DNA of 64,000 bases, from the NCBI RefSeq assembly GCF_900116015.1, contig NZ_FOYH01000012.1, forward strand, positions 1 through 64,000, given 5' to 3'. The translations under genes were made by a program, and so were the position numbers. Under the pieces are notes generated by a model. That model saw only the letters and a list, made by a program, of their open reading frames with translations, did not search any database and was not told the origin of the DNA. How positions within the stretch are numbered: the first letter of the stretch is position 1; each line of letters opens with the position of its first letter. This document shows, in pieces, positions 1 through 11,649 of this stretch. The stretch is from Enterobacter sp. kpr-6. Its GTDB lineage: Bacteria > Pseudomonadota > Gammaproteobacteria > Enterobacterales > Enterobacteriaceae.

Positions 1-117
1 GAATTCCCGGAGGAACCCTGCCAACCCGGCGGCCTGTAAGCCGTTGTTCCGTGTCAGTGGAGGCGCATTATAGGGAGTTTCTCCGGGCTGACAAGTATAA
101 AATTCAAAAAACTTATT
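1..117 (-). promoter_or_regulatory. rRNA operon P1 promoter and leader start
   Basis: Read on the minus strand this is a typical enteric rrn P1 promoter. The -35 TTGTCA (89-94) and -10 TATAAT (67-72) are 16 bp apart, the spacing of E. coli rrn P1. A GC-rich discriminator (GCGCCTCC, 59-66) follows, as expected for stringent control. The start would be the A at about 58, followed by CTGACACGG as in known rrn leaders. Upstream, 95-117 is AT-rich and fits an UP element. Bases 1-58 are the beginning of the leader; the 16S gene lies outside the window. In E. coli an rRNA operon (rrnA) also follows hemG, so the position agrees. Confidence 0.88.
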
Positions 118-137
118 GTTCGCTCAATTTCCAGCCA

Positions 138-689
138 TTACGCCTGATTTAACGCCGAATCGCGGGTTAAGTGAGCAATATCACGGGCAAAACTGGAGAC
201 TTGTGCCCAGTCTGTATAAACCACTTCTTTACTTGTATCCGTTTCACCGTTCGTCATTTTCATAATCAGGCGGATCATAATGCGATCCAACCAGCGGTAG
301 CGCGGATAACGCAGCGCCCCGGCAAACACCGCGCACAGGTCGGGCTGCCAGGGAGAGTTCAGCAGAAACTTACGGGTATAGCTGTTCGTTTGAGGCGAAC
401 GCTTCTCCGGTTTACGCGCCACCAGGTTTACCGAGAAGAATGCACCCGGTCGCGCCGCCAGTTCCTGCAAATGCTTTTTCACAAAACGATCGAGTGCCGG
501 ATGGAAGTGCCCATAGCGAATCGATGCGCCAATCACCACGCGGTCATAGCTCGCCCAGTTAATCTCTTCCGCGCGATTCAGGTTCACCACATCGGTACCC
601 ACAGCCAGCTCGCTGAGTTCGGATGCTATATAAGAGGCGATTTCGCGCGTTTGCCCATCCCGGGTAGAAAATAGAATCAACGTTTTCAC
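138..689 (-). CDS. hemG: Menaquinone-dependent protoporphyrinogen IX oxidase HemG
   Basis: HemG oxidises protoporphyrinogen IX to protoporphyrin IX late in heme synthesis, passing electrons to the quinone pool. The 183-residue product has the flavodoxin fold: an FMN phosphate loop near the N-terminus ([12 protein letters not shown], residues 7-18) and the long-chain flavodoxin insert around residues 110-150 typical of the family. Length matches E. coli HemG (181). The start is GTG (687-689), preceded by AAGGAAG; E. coli hemG also starts with GTG. It lies 11 bp downstream of trkH and is probably cotranscribed with it. The rRNA promoter follows directly. Confidence 0.95.
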   Translation of the reverse strand: MKTLILFSTRDGQTREIASYIASELSELAVGTDVVNLNRAEEINWASYDRVVIGASIRYGHFHPALDRFVKKHLQELAARPGAFFSVNLVARKPEKRSPQTNSYTRKFLLNSPWQPDLCAVFAGALRYPRYRWLDRIMIRLIMKMTNGETDTSKEVVYTDWAQVSSFARDIAHLTRDSALNQA

Positions 690-700
690 AATTTGCTTCC

Positions 701-2152
701 TTAATCACGCCAGAACGTTGGTGTAAACAGCACCAGCAGCGTGAAGACTTCAAGACGACCAAACAACATATTGGCGATGAGGATCCATTTTGCCACCGGA
801 TTCATGCTGGCGAAGTTATCGGCCACCACGCCCAGGCCCGGCCCGAGGTTATTCAGCGTAGCGACAACAGACGCGAATGCCGAGAAGTCATCGACCCCGG
901 TGGCGATAATCGCCAGCATACTGACGATGAACACCAGCGCGTAGGCCGAGAAGAATCCCCACACCGCTTCAAGAATACGTTCCGGCAGCGCGCGGTTGCC
1001 GAGCTTAATGCTATAAACCGCGTTCGGGTGCACCAGTCGTTTCAGCTCGCGGTTCCCCTGCTTAAACAGCAGCAGGATACGGATCACCTTCAGCCCACCG
1101 CCCGTCGACCCCGCACAGCCGCCAATAAAAGCAGAGCACAACAGGAGCACCGGTAAGAACAGCGGCCAGCGCGCAATACTGTCGGTAGTGAATCCGGCCG
1201 TGGTTGCCATCGACACCACCTGGAAGAAAGCCTGATTAAGTGTCGTCACTGCTGAGGCGTAAACATTGTGGAACCACAGCACCAGCGTACAAATAACCAC
1301 CAGCGTTAACTGCACGCCGATAAACATTCTGAATTCCGGATCGCGCCAGTACACCTTCAGATTACGCCCACTCAATAAAGAGAAGTGCAGACCGTAGTTA
1401 CACCCCGAGATCAGCAGGAAGATAGCGATGATGGTATTAATGGTCGGGCTGTCAAAATACCCGACGCTGGCATCATGGGTAGAAAAGCCCCCGATAGCGA
1501 TAGTCGAAAAGCTGTGCCCGATGGCATCAAACGCAGGCATACCGGCAAACCACAGCGCCAGCGCGCAGGCCACCGTCAACAGGACATAAATGAGCCACAG
1601 GGTTTTTGCGGTTTCGGCGATGCGCGGACGCATCTTATTGTCTTTCAGCGGCCCCGGCATTTCCGCGCGGTACAACTGCATCCCCCCGACGCCCAGAATA
1701 GGCAGAATCGCCACCGCTAACACGATGATCCCCATCCCGCCGAACCATTGCAGCATCTGACGATAAAAGAGGATGGCGTGAGGCAGTGAATCCAGCCCCA
1801 CCAGCGTCGTTGCCCCGGTGGTCGTTAAGCCAGAAAAGGATTCAAAAAAAGCATCCGTCACCGTCAGATTGGGCCGTTCCGAGAAGATAAACGGCAGCGC
1901 ACCGACGCTGCCCAGCACCGTCCAGAATAAGACGACGATCAGAAAGCCTTCCCGCGATTTCAGCTCGCCCTTCTCGCGGCGGTTGGGCCACCACAGGATT
2001 GAGCCAATGGCGAGAGCGACAAAGAAAGTCTGCGTAAATGCACGGCCCGCCCCGTCACGGTAAAGGAGAGCGACCAGTCCTGGGAGGATCATCGTCCCGG
2101 AGAAAAGAATGACCAGCAGTCCAACGATTCGGGTAATGGCACGAAAATGCAT
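701..2152 (-). CDS. trkH: Trk potassium uptake channel subunit TrkH
   Basis: TrkH is the inner-membrane K+-translocating subunit of the Trk system and works with the NAD-binding TrkA protein encoded elsewhere. The 483-residue product is hydrophobic throughout and shows the four pore-loop repeats of the SKT family: SGLTTTGAT (about residues 107-115), AIGGFSTHD (about 218), [10 protein letters not shown] (about 314) and CAGSTGGG near 350. Length equals E. coli TrkH (483). The ATG at 2152 gives the standard N-terminus. It sits upstream of hemG in the same direction, a conserved pair. yigZ and pepQ precede it, 39 bp from the yigZ stop. Confidence 0.97.
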   Translation of the reverse strand: MHFRAITRIVGLLVILFSGTMILPGLVALLYRDGAGRAFTQTFFVALAIGSILWWPNRREKGELKSREGFLIVVLFWTVLGSVGALPFIFSERPNLTVTDAFFESFSGLTTTGATTLVGLDSLPHAILFYRQMLQWFGGMGIIVLAVAILPILGVGGMQLYRAEMPGPLKDNKMRPRIAETAKTLWLIYVLLTVACALALWFAGMPAFDAIGHSFSTIAIGGFSTHDASVGYFDSPTINTIIAIFLLISGCNYGLHFSLLSGRNLKVYWRDPEFRMFIGVQLTLVVICTLVLWFHNVYASAVTTLNQAFFQVVSMATTAGFTTDSIARWPLFLPVLLLCSAFIGGCAGSTGGGLKVIRILLLFKQGNRELKRLVHPNAVYSIKLGNRALPERILEAVWGFFSAYALVFIVSMLAIIATGVDDFSAFASVVATLNNLGPGLGVVADNFASMNPVAKWILIANMLFGRLEVFTLLVLFTPTFWRD

Positions 2153-2191
2153 CTCTGCCGCTTCCTTTGGTATAGATAAATGAGGTGGGGA

Positions 2192-2806
2192 TTATTCTTC
2201 AATCGCCAGCAATTGCAATGAACCACGACTAAAATCCGCCAGCTTTGCTGAAAATTCGGCCAGTCTGCTGTGGGGAAGCGCCACGCGCAGTTGCACGGAA
2301 GCCTGAAAGTCGCTGGTAATAATTTTGCCTTCGAATTGCGTCAGCAGTGCTTCAATGCCCGCAAGCTGCCCGTAGTCACAACACAAAGTATATTCGGTTA
2401 ATGGCATTTTGCGGATTGTGGTGAGCTGATTCAGCGCGCGCTGTACGCCGCCGCCGTAGGCTTTCACCAGCCCACCCGTGCCTAATAAAATTCCGCCGTA
2501 GTAGCGCACCACCACGGCCGTAATTTCGCCGACGCCGCAGCCCATCAGTTGCGCCAGCATTGGCTTGCCAGCCGTGCCCGCCGGTTCACCGTCGTCTGAG
2601 AAACCGAGCTGTTGTGAATCATCCGGCGCGCCCGCTACCCAGGCGACACAATGGTGCCGCGCATCCGGGTGCTCCGCTCTGACCGATTCAACAAAAGCTT
2701 TGGCCGCTTCCACGCCGTCGGTATGTGCCAGCAGCGTAATGAAACGGCTCTTTTTGATCTCTTCCACAACGGTGACCGGCGCTGCCGGTATCGGCCAGCT
2801 TTCCAT
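2192..2806 (-). CDS. yigZ: IMPACT-family protein YigZ
   Basis: This 204-residue protein belongs to the UPF0029/IMPACT family, related to eukaryotic regulators of Gcn2. It has the conserved signature around residues 70-110 (FSDDGEPAGTAGKPML) followed by VVVRYYGGILLGTGGLVKAY, and a C-terminal ferredoxin-like domain. The molecular role in enterics is not firmly established. Its ATG overlaps the pepQ stop codon by one base (TAATG at 2804-2808), so translational coupling is likely. The pepQ-yigZ-trkH-hemG order is that of E. coli. Confidence 0.93.
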   Translation of the reverse strand: MESWPIPAAPVTVVEEIKKSRFITLLAHTDGVEAAKAFVESVRAEHPDARHHCVAWVAGAPDDSQQLGFSDDGEPAGTAGKPMLAQLMGCGVGEITAVVVRYYGGILLGTGGLVKAYGGGVQRALNQLTTIRKMPLTEYTLCCDYGQLAGIEALLTQFEGKIITSDFQASVQLRVALPHSRLAEFSAKLADFSRGSLQLLAIEE

Positions 2807-4137
2807 TACGCCAGCTTCAGATCCCGCGTCATGTTTTCAACGCCGTTTTCATGGATCACCACATTGTCCTCAATGCGGATGCCGCCAAACGGCTTAAGCG
2901 CGTCGATCTTCTGCCAGTTGAAGTGCTTGCTGAATTCGCCGTCACGCCACGGAGCCAGCAGTGACTCAATAAAATAGAGGCCCGGCTCAATCGTCAGCAC
3001 CATGCGCGGTTGCAGCACGCGGGTACAGCGCAGATACGGGTATTTCGACGGCGCAGCCAGATGTGTCCCGGAATCATCCTGCATAAATCCGGCGACGTCA
3101 TGCACCTGAAGTCCCAGCGGGTGCCCGATACCGTGCGGCATAAATGGCCCGGTCAGGTCATTTTCCACCATCGCCTCTTCGCTCATATCGGTAACGATCT
3201 GATGGCGACGCAGCAGTTTCGCGATGCGTTGATGGAACTGAACGTGATACTCCAGGTAGTTCACGCCCGCTTTCATGGTGCCGATCAGCGCCAGTTGCTC
3301 GTCATTCACATCTTTGATCAACTGAGCAAAATCATTGTCGCCGTTGGCAGACCAGGTACGGGTCAGGTCGGCGGCATAACCGTTGTACTCTGCCCCTGCG
3401 TCCAGCAGGAAGCTGCGCATTTCAGACGGCGGACGGTGATCGAGTTTGGTGTAATGGAGCACCGAAGCGTGTTCGTTGAGTGCCACAATATTGCTGTACG
3501 GCACATCCACATCGCGATGTCCGGTAGCGGTCAGGTAAGCAAGATTAATATCGAACTCGCTCATCCCGGACTGAAACGCCTCATGCGCCGCACGATGACC
3601 TATCACCGCCGTTTTCTGCGCTTCACGCATACACGCCAGTTCATAATCGGTCTTATACGCGCGGTAATAGTGCAGATAATCAATCACCCCTTTCGGGTTG
3701 ATATTGTCCGAGGTGATATCCAGCGCACGGGCACGCTCGGCAACCGGCCCGATGTAGGCCACATTGCCGCGGGCCGCAGGCAGTTCGCTGCCAATGCCGT
3801 CCGCTTTCGGCAGCGCGATAATCTCAATTTCATCGGTCCAGAAGGAAGTCGGCAGCGGTTCCACGTTGTGCCAGTAATCCACCGGCAGGTAGAACCACAG
3901 TTTCGGCTTGTTCACGCCATCCACCAGCAACCAGCAGTTGGGAACCTGTGTAACGGGCACCCAGGCTTTAAACTGCGGATTAACTTTAAACGGGTACGCA
4001 TGGTCGTCGAGAAAGACGTTCATCAGCTCACCGGAGTGGATGAGCAGCGCATCCAGCTTAAAGCGAGCCAGTACATCGCGGGTACGTTCCTGTAGCGTAA
4101 CAATATGATTTTTATAAAGCGCGGCCAGTGATTCCAT
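2806..4137 (-). CDS. pepQ: Xaa-Pro dipeptidase PepQ
   Basis: PepQ is a cytoplasmic M24-family metallopeptidase that cleaves dipeptides with C-terminal proline and can also hydrolyse organophosphate esters. The 443-residue length equals E. coli PepQ. The di-manganese site is visible in order: [17 protein letters not shown] (two Asp ligands, about 246 and 257), [13 protein letters not shown] (His, about 339), TIEPGLYF (Glu, about 384) and RIEDNVV (Glu, about 423). It is the first gene of the pepQ-yigZ-trkH-hemG group and is divergent from fadB; the 188-bp gap between them holds a FadR site. Confidence 0.97.
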   Translation of the reverse strand: MESLAALYKNHIVTLQERTRDVLARFKLDALLIHSGELMNVFLDDHAYPFKVNPQFKAWVPVTQVPNCWLLVDGVNKPKLWFYLPVDYWHNVEPLPTSFWTDEIEIIALPKADGIGSELPAARGNVAYIGPVAERARALDITSDNINPKGVIDYLHYYRAYKTDYELACMREAQKTAVIGHRAAHEAFQSGMSEFDINLAYLTATGHRDVDVPYSNIVALNEHASVLHYTKLDHRPPSEMRSFLLDAGAEYNGYAADLTRTWSANGDNDFAQLIKDVNDEQLALIGTMKAGVNYLEYHVQFHQRIAKLLRRHQIVTDMSEEAMVENDLTGPFMPHGIGHPLGLQVHDVAGFMQDDSGTHLAAPSKYPYLRCTRVLQPRMVLTIEPGLYFIESLLAPWRDGEFSKHFNWQKIDALKPFGGIRIEDNVVIHENGVENMTRDLKLA

Positions 4138-4283
4138 GTTGATCCCTTCTGTTTTTTGACCTCAATGTTTCGCATCTTAGCACAGGTCTGAAAGGCTGCG
4201 TGATTTCCGCTAAGCGTGATCGCCACTGCAACTTTTTAAAGACTTATTTGCATTTTTTTAACATAAAAACCACACTCCGTTTC

Positions 4284-4300
4284 ATCTGGTAAGACCAGTA
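4284..4300 (+). promoter_or_regulatory. FadR operator of fadBA
   Basis: ATCTGGTAAGACCAGTA is an imperfect palindrome that matches the FadR operator (CTGGT-N3-ACCAG type) and lies 26 bp before fadB, as in E. coli fadBA. FadR would repress fadBA here until long-chain acyl-CoA releases it. Confidence 0.88.
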
Positions 4301-4325
4301 ACTTTGCTGGATTCAGGAGACTGAC

Positions 4326-6515
4326 ATGCTTTACAAAGGCGATACCCTGTACCTCGACTGGCTGGAAGATGGCATAGCCGAACTGGTGTTCAGTGCCCCA
4401 GGCTCGGTCAACAAGCTCGATACCGCGACGGTCGCAAGCCTCGGCCAGGCGCTGGAAATCATAGAAAAACAAGCAGATTTAAAAGGGCTGCTGCTGCGTT
4501 CAGACAAAGCGGCCTTTATTGTCGGTGCCGACATCACCGAATTCCTCTCTCTTTTCGAAGTGCCGCAGGAGCAACTCAGCCAGTGGCTGCACTTCGCGAA
4601 CAGCGTATTCAATCGCCTGGAAGATTTGCCGGTGCCGACGATTTCAGCGGTGAACGGCTATGCGCTTGGCGGTGGCTGCGAATGCGTGCTGGCAACAGAT
4701 TATCGCCTCGCCACGCCGGATCTGCGCATTGGCCTGCCGGAAACCAAGCTCGGCATCATGCCGGGCTTTGGCGGCTCTGTGCGTCTGCCGCGCCTGCTGG
4801 GTGCCGACAGCGCGCTTGAGATCATCGCCGCCGGGAAAGACGTGAGTGCAGATCAGGCGCTGAAAATCGGCCTGGTTGACGGCATCGTGAGTGCAGAAAA
4901 ACTCCGCGACGGGGCCATTGCCGTACTGCGTCAGGCCATTGCTGGTGATCTGGACTGGAAAGCCAAACGCCAGCCGAAGCTCGATCCGCTGAAGTTAAGC
5001 AAAATCGAAGCTGCCATGAGCTTTACCATCGCCAAAGGCATGGTGATGCAGACGGCAGGCAAGCATTATCCCGCGCCAATCACTGCCGTGAAAACCATTG
5101 AAGCCGCCGCCAGACTGGGCCGCGATGAAGCGTTGAAATTAGAAAACCAGAGTTTCGTCCCGCTGGCACACAGCAATGAAGCGCGTGCGCTGGTCGGCAT
5201 CTTCCTTAACGATCAGTTCGTCAAAGGCAAAGCCAAAAAGCTGACCAAAGACACTGAAACGCCGAAACATGCCGCCGTGCTGGGCGCAGGCATCATGGGT
5301 GGCGGTATCGCTTACCAGTCGGCCTGGAAAGGCGTGCCGGTGATCATGAAGGATATCAACGACAAATCCCTGACGCTGGGCATGAACGAAGCCGCCAAAC
5401 TGCTCAACAAACAGCTTGAGCGCGGCAAAATCGACGGCCTGAAACTGGCAGGCGTGATCGCCACTATCCAGCCGACGCTGGAGTATGCCGGTTTTGATCG
5501 CGTTGATGTGGTGGTCGAAGCCGTTGTTGAAAACCCGAAAGTGAAAAAAGCGGTACTGGCGGAAACGGAAGAGAAAGTGCGCCCGGACACCGTGCTGGCG
5601 TCCAATACGTCGACCATTCCGATCAGCGAGCTGGCAAGCGTACTCAAACGCCCGGAAAATTTCTGCGGGATGCACTTCTTTAATCCGGTACACCGGATGC
5701 CGCTGGTTGAAATCATTCGCGGTGAAAAAACCACAGACGACACCATCGCAAAAGTGGTCGCGTGGGCCAGCAAGATGGGCAAAACCCCGATTGTGGTCAA
5801 CGACTGCCCTGGTTTCTTCGTCAACCGCGTACTGTTCCCCTACTTCGCCGGATTTAGCCAGTTGCTGCGCGACGGCGCGGACTTCCGCAAAATCGACAAA
5901 GTGATGGAAAAACAGTTCGGCTGGCCGATGGGCCCGGCATACCTGCTGGACGTGGTCGGCATCGACACGGCGCACCATGCGCAGGCGGTCATGGCGGCGG
6001 GCTTCCCGCAGCGGATGCAAAAAGATTACCGCGACGCCATCGACGCGCTGTTTGACGCCAGCCGCTTCGGACAGAAAAACGGCCTCGGCTTCTGGCGTTA
6101 TAAAGAAGACAGCAAGGGCAAGCCGAAGAAAGAGGAAGATCCGGCGGTTGATAGCCTGCTGGCAGAGGTTAGCGCGCAAAAACGCGAGTTCAGCGACGAC
6201 GAGATTATCGCCCGTATGATGATCCCGATGGTCAACGAAGTGGTGCGCTGTCTGGAAGAAGGCATCATCGCCAGCCCGGCAGAAGCGGATATGGCGCTGG
6301 TCTACGGCCTCGGCTTCCCGCCGTTCCATGGCGGCGCGTTCCGCTGGCTCGATACGCTGGGCAGCGCCAAATATCTCGACATGGCGCAGCAATTCGCTGC
6401 CCTCGGCCCGCTGTATGAGGTGCCGGACGGCCTGCGTGAGAAAGCCCGTCATAACGAAACTTACTATCCGCCGGTTGAGCCTGCTCGTCCGGTCAGCGAT
6501 CTCAAGACGGCTTAA
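4326..6515 (+). CDS. fadB: Fatty acid oxidation complex alpha subunit FadB
   Basis: FadB is the multifunctional alpha subunit of the aerobic beta-oxidation complex: enoyl-CoA hydratase, isomerase and 3-hydroxyacyl-CoA dehydrogenase, plus 3-hydroxybutyryl-CoA epimerase. The 729-residue product (as in E. coli) has an N-terminal crotonase domain with GADITEF (about 66) and GYALGGGCE (about 111). A Rossmann NAD site follows, [11 protein letters not shown] near 320. [14 protein letters not shown] near 450 carries the dehydrogenase catalytic His, and a C-terminal 3HCDH domain ends the protein. fadA follows after 9 bp with its ribosome site AAGGAG overlapping the fadB stop, so both subunits come from one transcript controlled by FadR. 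Confidence 0.98.
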   Translation: MLYKGDTLYLDWLEDGIAELVFSAPGSVNKLDTATVASLGQALEIIEKQADLKGLLLRSDKAAFIVGADITEFLSLFEVPQEQLSQWLHFANSVFNRLEDLPVPTISAVNGYALGGGCECVLATDYRLATPDLRIGLPETKLGIMPGFGGSVRLPRLLGADSALEIIAAGKDVSADQALKIGLVDGIVSAEKLRDGAIAVLRQAIAGDLDWKAKRQPKLDPLKLSKIEAAMSFTIAKGMVMQTAGKHYPAPITAVKTIEAAARLGRDEALKLENQSFVPLAHSNEARALVGIFLNDQFVKGKAKKLTKDTETPKHAAVLGAGIMGGGIAYQSAWKGVPVIMKDINDKSLTLGMNEAAKLLNKQLERGKIDGLKLAGVIATIQPTLEYAGFDRVDVVVEAVVENPKVKKAVLAETEEKVRPDTVLASNTSTIPISELASVLKRPENFCGMHFFNPVHRMPLVEIIRGEKTTDDTIAKVVAWASKMGKTPIVVNDCPGFFVNRVLFPYFAGFSQLLRDGADFRKIDKVMEKQFGWPMGPAYLLDVVGIDTAHHAQAVMAAGFPQRMQKDYRDAIDALFDASRFGQKNGLGFWRYKEDSKGKPKKEEDPAVDSLLAEVSAQKREFSDDEIIARMMIPMVNEVVRCLEEGIIASPAEADMALVYGLGFPPFHGGAFRWLDTLGSAKYLDMAQQFAALGPLYEVPDGLREKARHNETYYPPVEPARPVSDLKTA

Positions 6516-7688
<1,173 letters not shown>

Positions 7689-7717
7689 CTGAGTAAAAGA
7701 GTTTAGTTGCCGTTCTT

Positions 7718-7744
7718 CCCGCCTGTCAGGGGCGGGTTTTTTTT
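7718..7744 (+). terminator. Intrinsic terminator of fadBA
   Basis: CCCGCC (7718-7723) pairs with GGCGGG (7731-7736) across a short loop and is followed by eight T residues (7737-7744), 29 bp after the fadA stop. Confidence 0.9.
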
Positions 7745-7750
7745 ATGTTT

Positions 7751-7898
7751 TACCCCTCACCCCGGCCCTCTCCCCTGGGGAGAGGGGGAAGGTCAGTCCG
7801 TGCTCGATCTGTCCCCCTGTCCCCAGGGAGAGGGAGAGGGGCAAATCCGTGCTCGATCTGTCCCCTCTCCCTTAGGGAGAGGGTTAGGGTGAGGGGTA
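7751..7898 (+). repeat. Palindromic intergenic repeat, copy A
   Basis: The element begins CCCCTCACCCCGGCCCTCTC and ends with GGGTTAGGGTGAGGGG, so its ends are near-perfect inverted repeats. Inside are three CTCTCCC/GGGAGAG hairpin units joined by two related spacers that share TCCGTGCTCGATCTGTCCCC. It lies between the fadBA terminator and the fre stop codon (7905), only 6 bp from the latter. Four more copies occur in the window (26096, 31114, 44422, 58962). It is not a classical REP, ERIC or IS; no protein product is implied, although the GC-rich repeat leaves open frames. Confidence 0.85.
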
Positions 7899-7904
7899 AA
7901 AAAA

Positions 7905-8606
7905 TCAAATAAACGCGAACGCATCCCCAAACAAACGATCTTCCCGCGCGCCGCGCTCGTTACAGAACAGGTCGCGGGCGATTTTCGCCATCTCAAAACG
8001 TCCGGCGATATAAATATCGTGCCCGGCCAGCGTACCGTGATCCTGCAGCACCGCTGTCAGCACTGTGCCGCTGCGACCGCGCCAGTTCTCTTCCGGCTGC
8101 TCCACCACCGCTTCAATACGCAGATTAGGATGGTTCACCGACAACGCTTCCAGCTCAGCCAGATCGTAAAGATGCTTCTCTTCGCGACCGCCCCAGTACA
8201 GCGTAATGTCGCGGTTCGGGTTACGCGCAAGCGAGGTCAACAGAATGGAACGCACATAAGAGAATCCGGTGCCACCCGCAATCAGGATCATCGGACGCTC
8301 TTCATCGTCGCGCAGCCAGGCGTCGCCGTGAGGGATATCGACGAGAATTTCACGCTCTTTAAGGATGCGATCCATCACCGCCATGGCGTACAGATTCAGC
8401 TCTGACGCCCCGATATGCAGCTCAATAAAATCCCGATCGTTCGGTGTGGACGCCATCGAAAACGGACGCTTATCGCGCTCGTCCATCACTACCATCAAAT
8501 ATTGACCAGCCCGGAAAGAAAACGCCGCTTCCGGGACTAAACGGACGCGATATACAGTATCGGTGATGGCATCTACCGAGGTCACTTTACAGCTTAAGGT
8601 TGTCAT
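7905..8606 (-). CDS. fre: NAD(P)H-flavin reductase Fre
   Basis: Fre reduces free riboflavin, FMN or FAD with NAD(P)H in the cytoplasm; the reduced flavin feeds other enzymes, and UbiD-type enzymes need prenylated FMN. The 233-residue product matches E. coli Fre in length and has the ferredoxin-NADP reductase plan. RPFSMAST (about 46-53) is the flavin-binding strand, [12 protein letters not shown] (about 110-121) binds the nucleotide, and the C-terminus is LFGDAFAFI. It is transcribed with ubiD, 58 bp upstream, a conserved pair. The repeat element at 7751-7898 follows its stop. Confidence 0.97.
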   Translation of the reverse strand: MTTLSCKVTSVDAITDTVYRVRLVPEAAFSFRAGQYLMVVMDERDKRPFSMASTPNDRDFIELHIGASELNLYAMAVMDRILKEREILVDIPHGDAWLRDDEERPMILIAGGTGFSYVRSILLTSLARNPNRDITLYWGGREEKHLYDLAELEALSVNHPNLRIEAVVEQPEENWRGRSGTVLTAVLQDHGTLAGHDIYIAGRFEMAKIARDLFCNERGAREDRLFGDAFAFI

Positions 8607-8664
8607 GCGCTCTCTCTGTCGGGTCGTTGTCTTACATCAAGTTTTTAAGGCAAACGGCGGTGCG

Positions 8665-10161
8665 TCAGGCACCTTTACCGTCTTTCATAATGGCCAGTTC
8701 ATCCCAGATGGCGTCGATACGCGCCGTTACCTCAGGATCTTTCTTGATCGGTCGGCCCCATTCACGTTGGGTCTCGCCGGGCCATTTATTGGTGGCATCC
8801 AGTCCCATTTTTGACCCCAGCCCGGAAACAGGCGAGGCAAAATCCAGATAATCAATCGGCGTGTTTTCTACCAGCACCGTATCACGCGCCGGATCCATAC
8901 GGGTAGTAATCGCCCAGATGACATCATTCCAGTCGCGCGCGTTGACGTCGTCGTCACAGACGATCACAAATTTAGTGTACATAAACTGCCGCAAAAACGA
9001 CCACACGCCCATCATCACGCGTTTGGCGTGTCCGGCGTACTGCTTCTTCATGGTCACGACGGCCAGGCGATATGAACACCCTTCCGGCGGCAGATAGAAA
9101 TCCACAATTTCCGGGAACTGCTTTTGCAAAATCGGCACGAAGACTTCATTTAACGCCACGCCAAGTACTGCCGGTTCATCGGGTGGACGACCGGTATAGG
9201 TGGAATGGTAAATCGCGTCTTTGCGCTGGGTGATGTGCGTCACCGTGAACACCGGGAAATTATCTATCTCGTTATAGTAACCAGTATGGTCGCCATACGG
9301 CCCTTCCGGTGCCATTTCGCCCGGTTCGATATACCCTTCCAGCACAATTTCAGCGCTGGCCGGGACCTCGAGATCGTTTGAAATGCATTTGACCACTTCC
9401 GTTTTCGTCCCGCGCAAAAGCCCGGCAAACGCATATTCGGAGAGGGTATCCGGCACGGGCGTGACCGCCCCAAGAATGGTCGCCGGATCGGCACCTAACG
9501 CGACGGCCACCGGGAAACGCTCACCGGGATGCGCCGCGCACCATTCCTGAAAATCAAGCGCGCCGCCGCGATGCGACAGCCAGCGCATGATCAATTTGTT
9601 CTTTGCAATTAACTGCTGGCGATAAATGCCGAGATTCTGCCGCTCTTTGTGCGGTCCGCGCGTCACCGTCAGGCCCCAGGTGATCAGCGGGGCGGCGTCT
9701 TCCGGCCAGCATTGCATGATCGGGATTTGCGTCAGATCGACGGCCTCCCCTTCCACGATCTGCTGCTGACAAGGTGCGCCGCGCAGACGTTTGGTCGGCA
9801 TGTTGAGCACCTGCTTAAACTGCGGCAGCTTATCGAACAGATCGCGAAAGCCTTTCGGCGGCTCCGGCTCTTTTAAAAAGGCGAGCAATTTACCGACTTC
9901 GCGCAGCGCAGCCACATCCTCCTGCCCCATCCCCAACGCCACGCGTTTAGGTGTGCCAAAAAGGTTGCACAGCACGGGCATGGAATAACCTTTAGGATTT
10001 TCGAACAGCAACGCAGGCCCGCCCGCGCGCAGCGTGCGGTCGGCAATTTCTGTTATTTCCAGATGGGGGTCTACAGGCAGAGTGATGCGCTTGAGTTCGC
10101 CCCGCTGTTCAAGCAGCGTCAGAAAATCGCGTAGGTCGTGGTATTTCATGCTGTTAATCAT
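8665..10161 (-). CDS. ubiD: 3-octaprenyl-4-hydroxybenzoate decarboxylase UbiD
   Basis: UbiD decarboxylates the polyprenylated 4-hydroxybenzoate ring in ubiquinone synthesis, using prenylated FMN made by UbiX. The 498-residue protein carries the family's central region ([16 protein letters not shown], then [15 protein letters not shown] near 290) and is collinear with E. coli UbiD (497). The ATG at 10161 is used because GAGG lies close before it; a second in-frame ATG at 10149 would remove four residues and cannot be excluded. It is divergent from rfaH and upstream of fre. Confidence 0.96.
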   Translation of the reverse strand: MINSMKYHDLRDFLTLLEQRGELKRITLPVDPHLEITEIADRTLRAGGPALLFENPKGYSMPVLCNLFGTPKRVALGMGQEDVAALREVGKLLAFLKEPEPPKGFRDLFDKLPQFKQVLNMPTKRLRGAPCQQQIVEGEAVDLTQIPIMQCWPEDAAPLITWGLTVTRGPHKERQNLGIYRQQLIAKNKLIMRWLSHRGGALDFQEWCAAHPGERFPVAVALGADPATILGAVTPVPDTLSEYAFAGLLRGTKTEVVKCISNDLEVPASAEIVLEGYIEPGEMAPEGPYGDHTGYYNEIDNFPVFTVTHITQRKDAIYHSTYTGRPPDEPAVLGVALNEVFVPILQKQFPEIVDFYLPPEGCSYRLAVVTMKKQYAGHAKRVMMGVWSFLRQFMYTKFVIVCDDDVNARDWNDVIWAITTRMDPARDTVLVENTPIDYLDFASPVSGLGSKMGLDATNKWPGETQREWGRPIKKDPEVTARIDAIWDELAIMKDGKGA

Positions 10162-10330
10162 GGCCTCTTTGTAAGCCCTTCATTATACGGCGATCGCCTG
10201 CCTGATGCTGTAATTTTGTTAAATAAGCGTGAAACTCGCCGCCATTGTGCGTTCAGGTTGCGCATAATCACCTTAGCGATCGTAAGACGATTTTGGTATG
10301 CTTTCGCCCGAACCTAAGGGATGAGTGATT

Positions 10331-10819
10331 ATGCAAGCCTGGTATTTATTGTATTGCAAACGTGGACAACTTCAGCGCGCGCAGGAGCATCTGCAACGTC
10401 AGTCGGTTAACTGCCTGACACCTATGATCACGCTGGAAAAAATAGTGCGCGGTAAGCGCACGACAGTAGAGGAACCTCTTTTTCCTAACTACTTATTTGT
10501 TGAGTTTGACCCGGAAGTCATTCATACAACAACCATCAATGCCACACGCGGCGTCAGCCATTTTGTTCGCTTCGGTACCAGCCCGGCCACGGTGCCTGCT
10601 ACCGTTATTGAACAACTGGCGACCTGGCAGCCGGAAGACATTACCGATCCCGATACGCCTTACGCAGGTGATAACGTGGTGATCACCGAAGGCGCATTCG
10701 AAGGAATCCAGGCGATTTTTACCGAGCCAGACGGCGAAGCGCGTTCAATGCTGCTGCTGAATTTCCTTAATAAGCAGGTACTGCAAAGCGTCAAGAACAC
10801 CGATTTTCGCAAAGTCTGA
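10331..10819 (+). CDS. rfaH: Transcription antitermination factor RfaH
   Basis: RfaH is a NusG paralogue recruited to RNA polymerase paused at ops elements. It lets long operons such as LPS core, capsule and O-antigen be read through and recruits ribosomes. The ATG at 10331 gives a 162-residue product, the E. coli length; the longer GTG-started frame adds only two residues and lacks a suitable ribosome site. The N-terminal NGN domain (1 to about 100: [24 protein letters not shown]) and the C-terminal KOW segment (about 110-162: [20 protein letters not shown]) are clear. Its stop is only 5 bp from the convergent tatD stop. Confidence 0.97.
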   Translation: MQAWYLLYCKRGQLQRAQEHLQRQSVNCLTPMITLEKIVRGKRTTVEEPLFPNYLFVEFDPEVIHTTTINATRGVSHFVRFGTSPATVPATVIEQLATWQPEDITDPDTPYAGDNVVITEGAFEGIQAIFTEPDGEARSMLLLNFLNKQVLQSVKNTDFRKV

Positions 10820-10824
10820 CGCAA

Positions 10825-11607
10825 TCAGAACGTCACGCCAAACAGCCGCTTAACGTTGTTATCTGTCGTTTCGCTTATTTCGTTCGCATCCACATGGCGA
10901 AGTTGTGCGATGCGTTCGACGATATGCCCCAGATAAGCCGGTTCGTTGCGGCGTGACGCAGGCTTTGGCGAGAGATCGCGCGGCAGCAGATACGGCGCAT
11001 CGGTTTCTACCAACAGGCGATCCGCCGGAATACGCGGCACCACTTCGCACAGTTCCTGGCCGCGGCGTTCATCGCATACCCAGCCGGTAATCCCTAAATA
11101 AAGCCCGTGCGCAAGGCAGTCGTCGGCTTCAGCCTGCGATCCCGTAAAGCAGTGCAGCACCGCGCCGGGAAGCTTATCAAGCCACGGCGTAAGCAGCGCC
11201 AGAAAACGCGAGTGAGCATCACGACAGTGTAAAAACACCGGCATTGATAGCTCTGCGGCAATCGCCAGTTGCGCACTGAATGCCGCTTCCTGCTCCGCAG
11301 GCGTCGAAAAATTACGATTGAAATCCAGTCCGCATTCGCCAATCGCTACAACCTCAGGCTGCGCAGCCAGCGTATAAATCGCTTCGGCAGTATCCGCGTG
11401 CCAGTGGCTGCTGTCATGGGGATGCACGCCCGCTGTCGCCCAACAGCGATCAAGCCGCTGCGCCAGACGCTGCACCTGCTCGCTTTCATGCAGATTAGTG
11501 CCGGTCAACAACATGCCGTTGACGCCAGCGGCCAGCGCTCGCGTTACCACCTCATCCGTGTCTTTCGCAAACTGCGAGCTGGTCAGATTGACCCCGATAT
11601 CAAACAT
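10825..11607 (-). CDS. tatD: TatD-family 3'-5' exonuclease / deoxyribonuclease
   Basis: TatD is a metal-dependent TIM-barrel nuclease implicated in repair of oxidative DNA damage and in DNA breakdown. Despite its name it is not required for Tat export. The ATG at 11607 gives [11 protein letters not shown] and 260 residues, as in E. coli. Metal-binding motifs are [33 protein letters not shown] and [11 protein letters not shown]. It follows tatC after a perfect 11-bp hairpin, so its level may be set separately from tatABC. Confidence 0.96.
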   Translation of the reverse strand: MFDIGVNLTSSQFAKDTDEVVTRALAAGVNGMLLTGTNLHESEQVQRLAQRLDRCWATAGVHPHDSSHWHADTAEAIYTLAAQPEVVAIGECGLDFNRNFSTPAEQEAAFSAQLAIAAELSMPVFLHCRDAHSRFLALLTPWLDKLPGAVLHCFTGSQAEADDCLAHGLYLGITGWVCDERRGQELCEVVPRIPADRLLVETDAPYLLPRDLSPKPASRRNEPAYLGHIVERIAQLRHVDANEISETTDNNVKRLFGVTF

Positions 11608-11621
11608 ACGATCTCCCATAT

Positions 11622-11647
11622 GATAACCGCCCTTTCGGGCGGTTATC
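11622..11647 (-). terminator. Strong hairpin between tatC and tatD
   Basis: GATAACCGCCC (11622-11632) and GGGCGGTTATC (11637-11647) form a perfect 11-bp stem with a 4-base loop, 2 bp after the tatC stop. There is no run of U on the minus-strand side, so it may act as an attenuator, a partial terminator or an RNA-stability element rather than a complete terminator. Confidence 0.6.
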
Positions 11648-11649
11648 GT

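Noticed and set aside
7707-7892. Open frames across the palindromic repeats (also at 31099-31362 and 44376-44702)
   Set aside because: They arise from GC-rich repeats lacking stop codons, read as Arg/Ser/Gly-rich low-complexity peptides in several frames, and have no ribosome sites.
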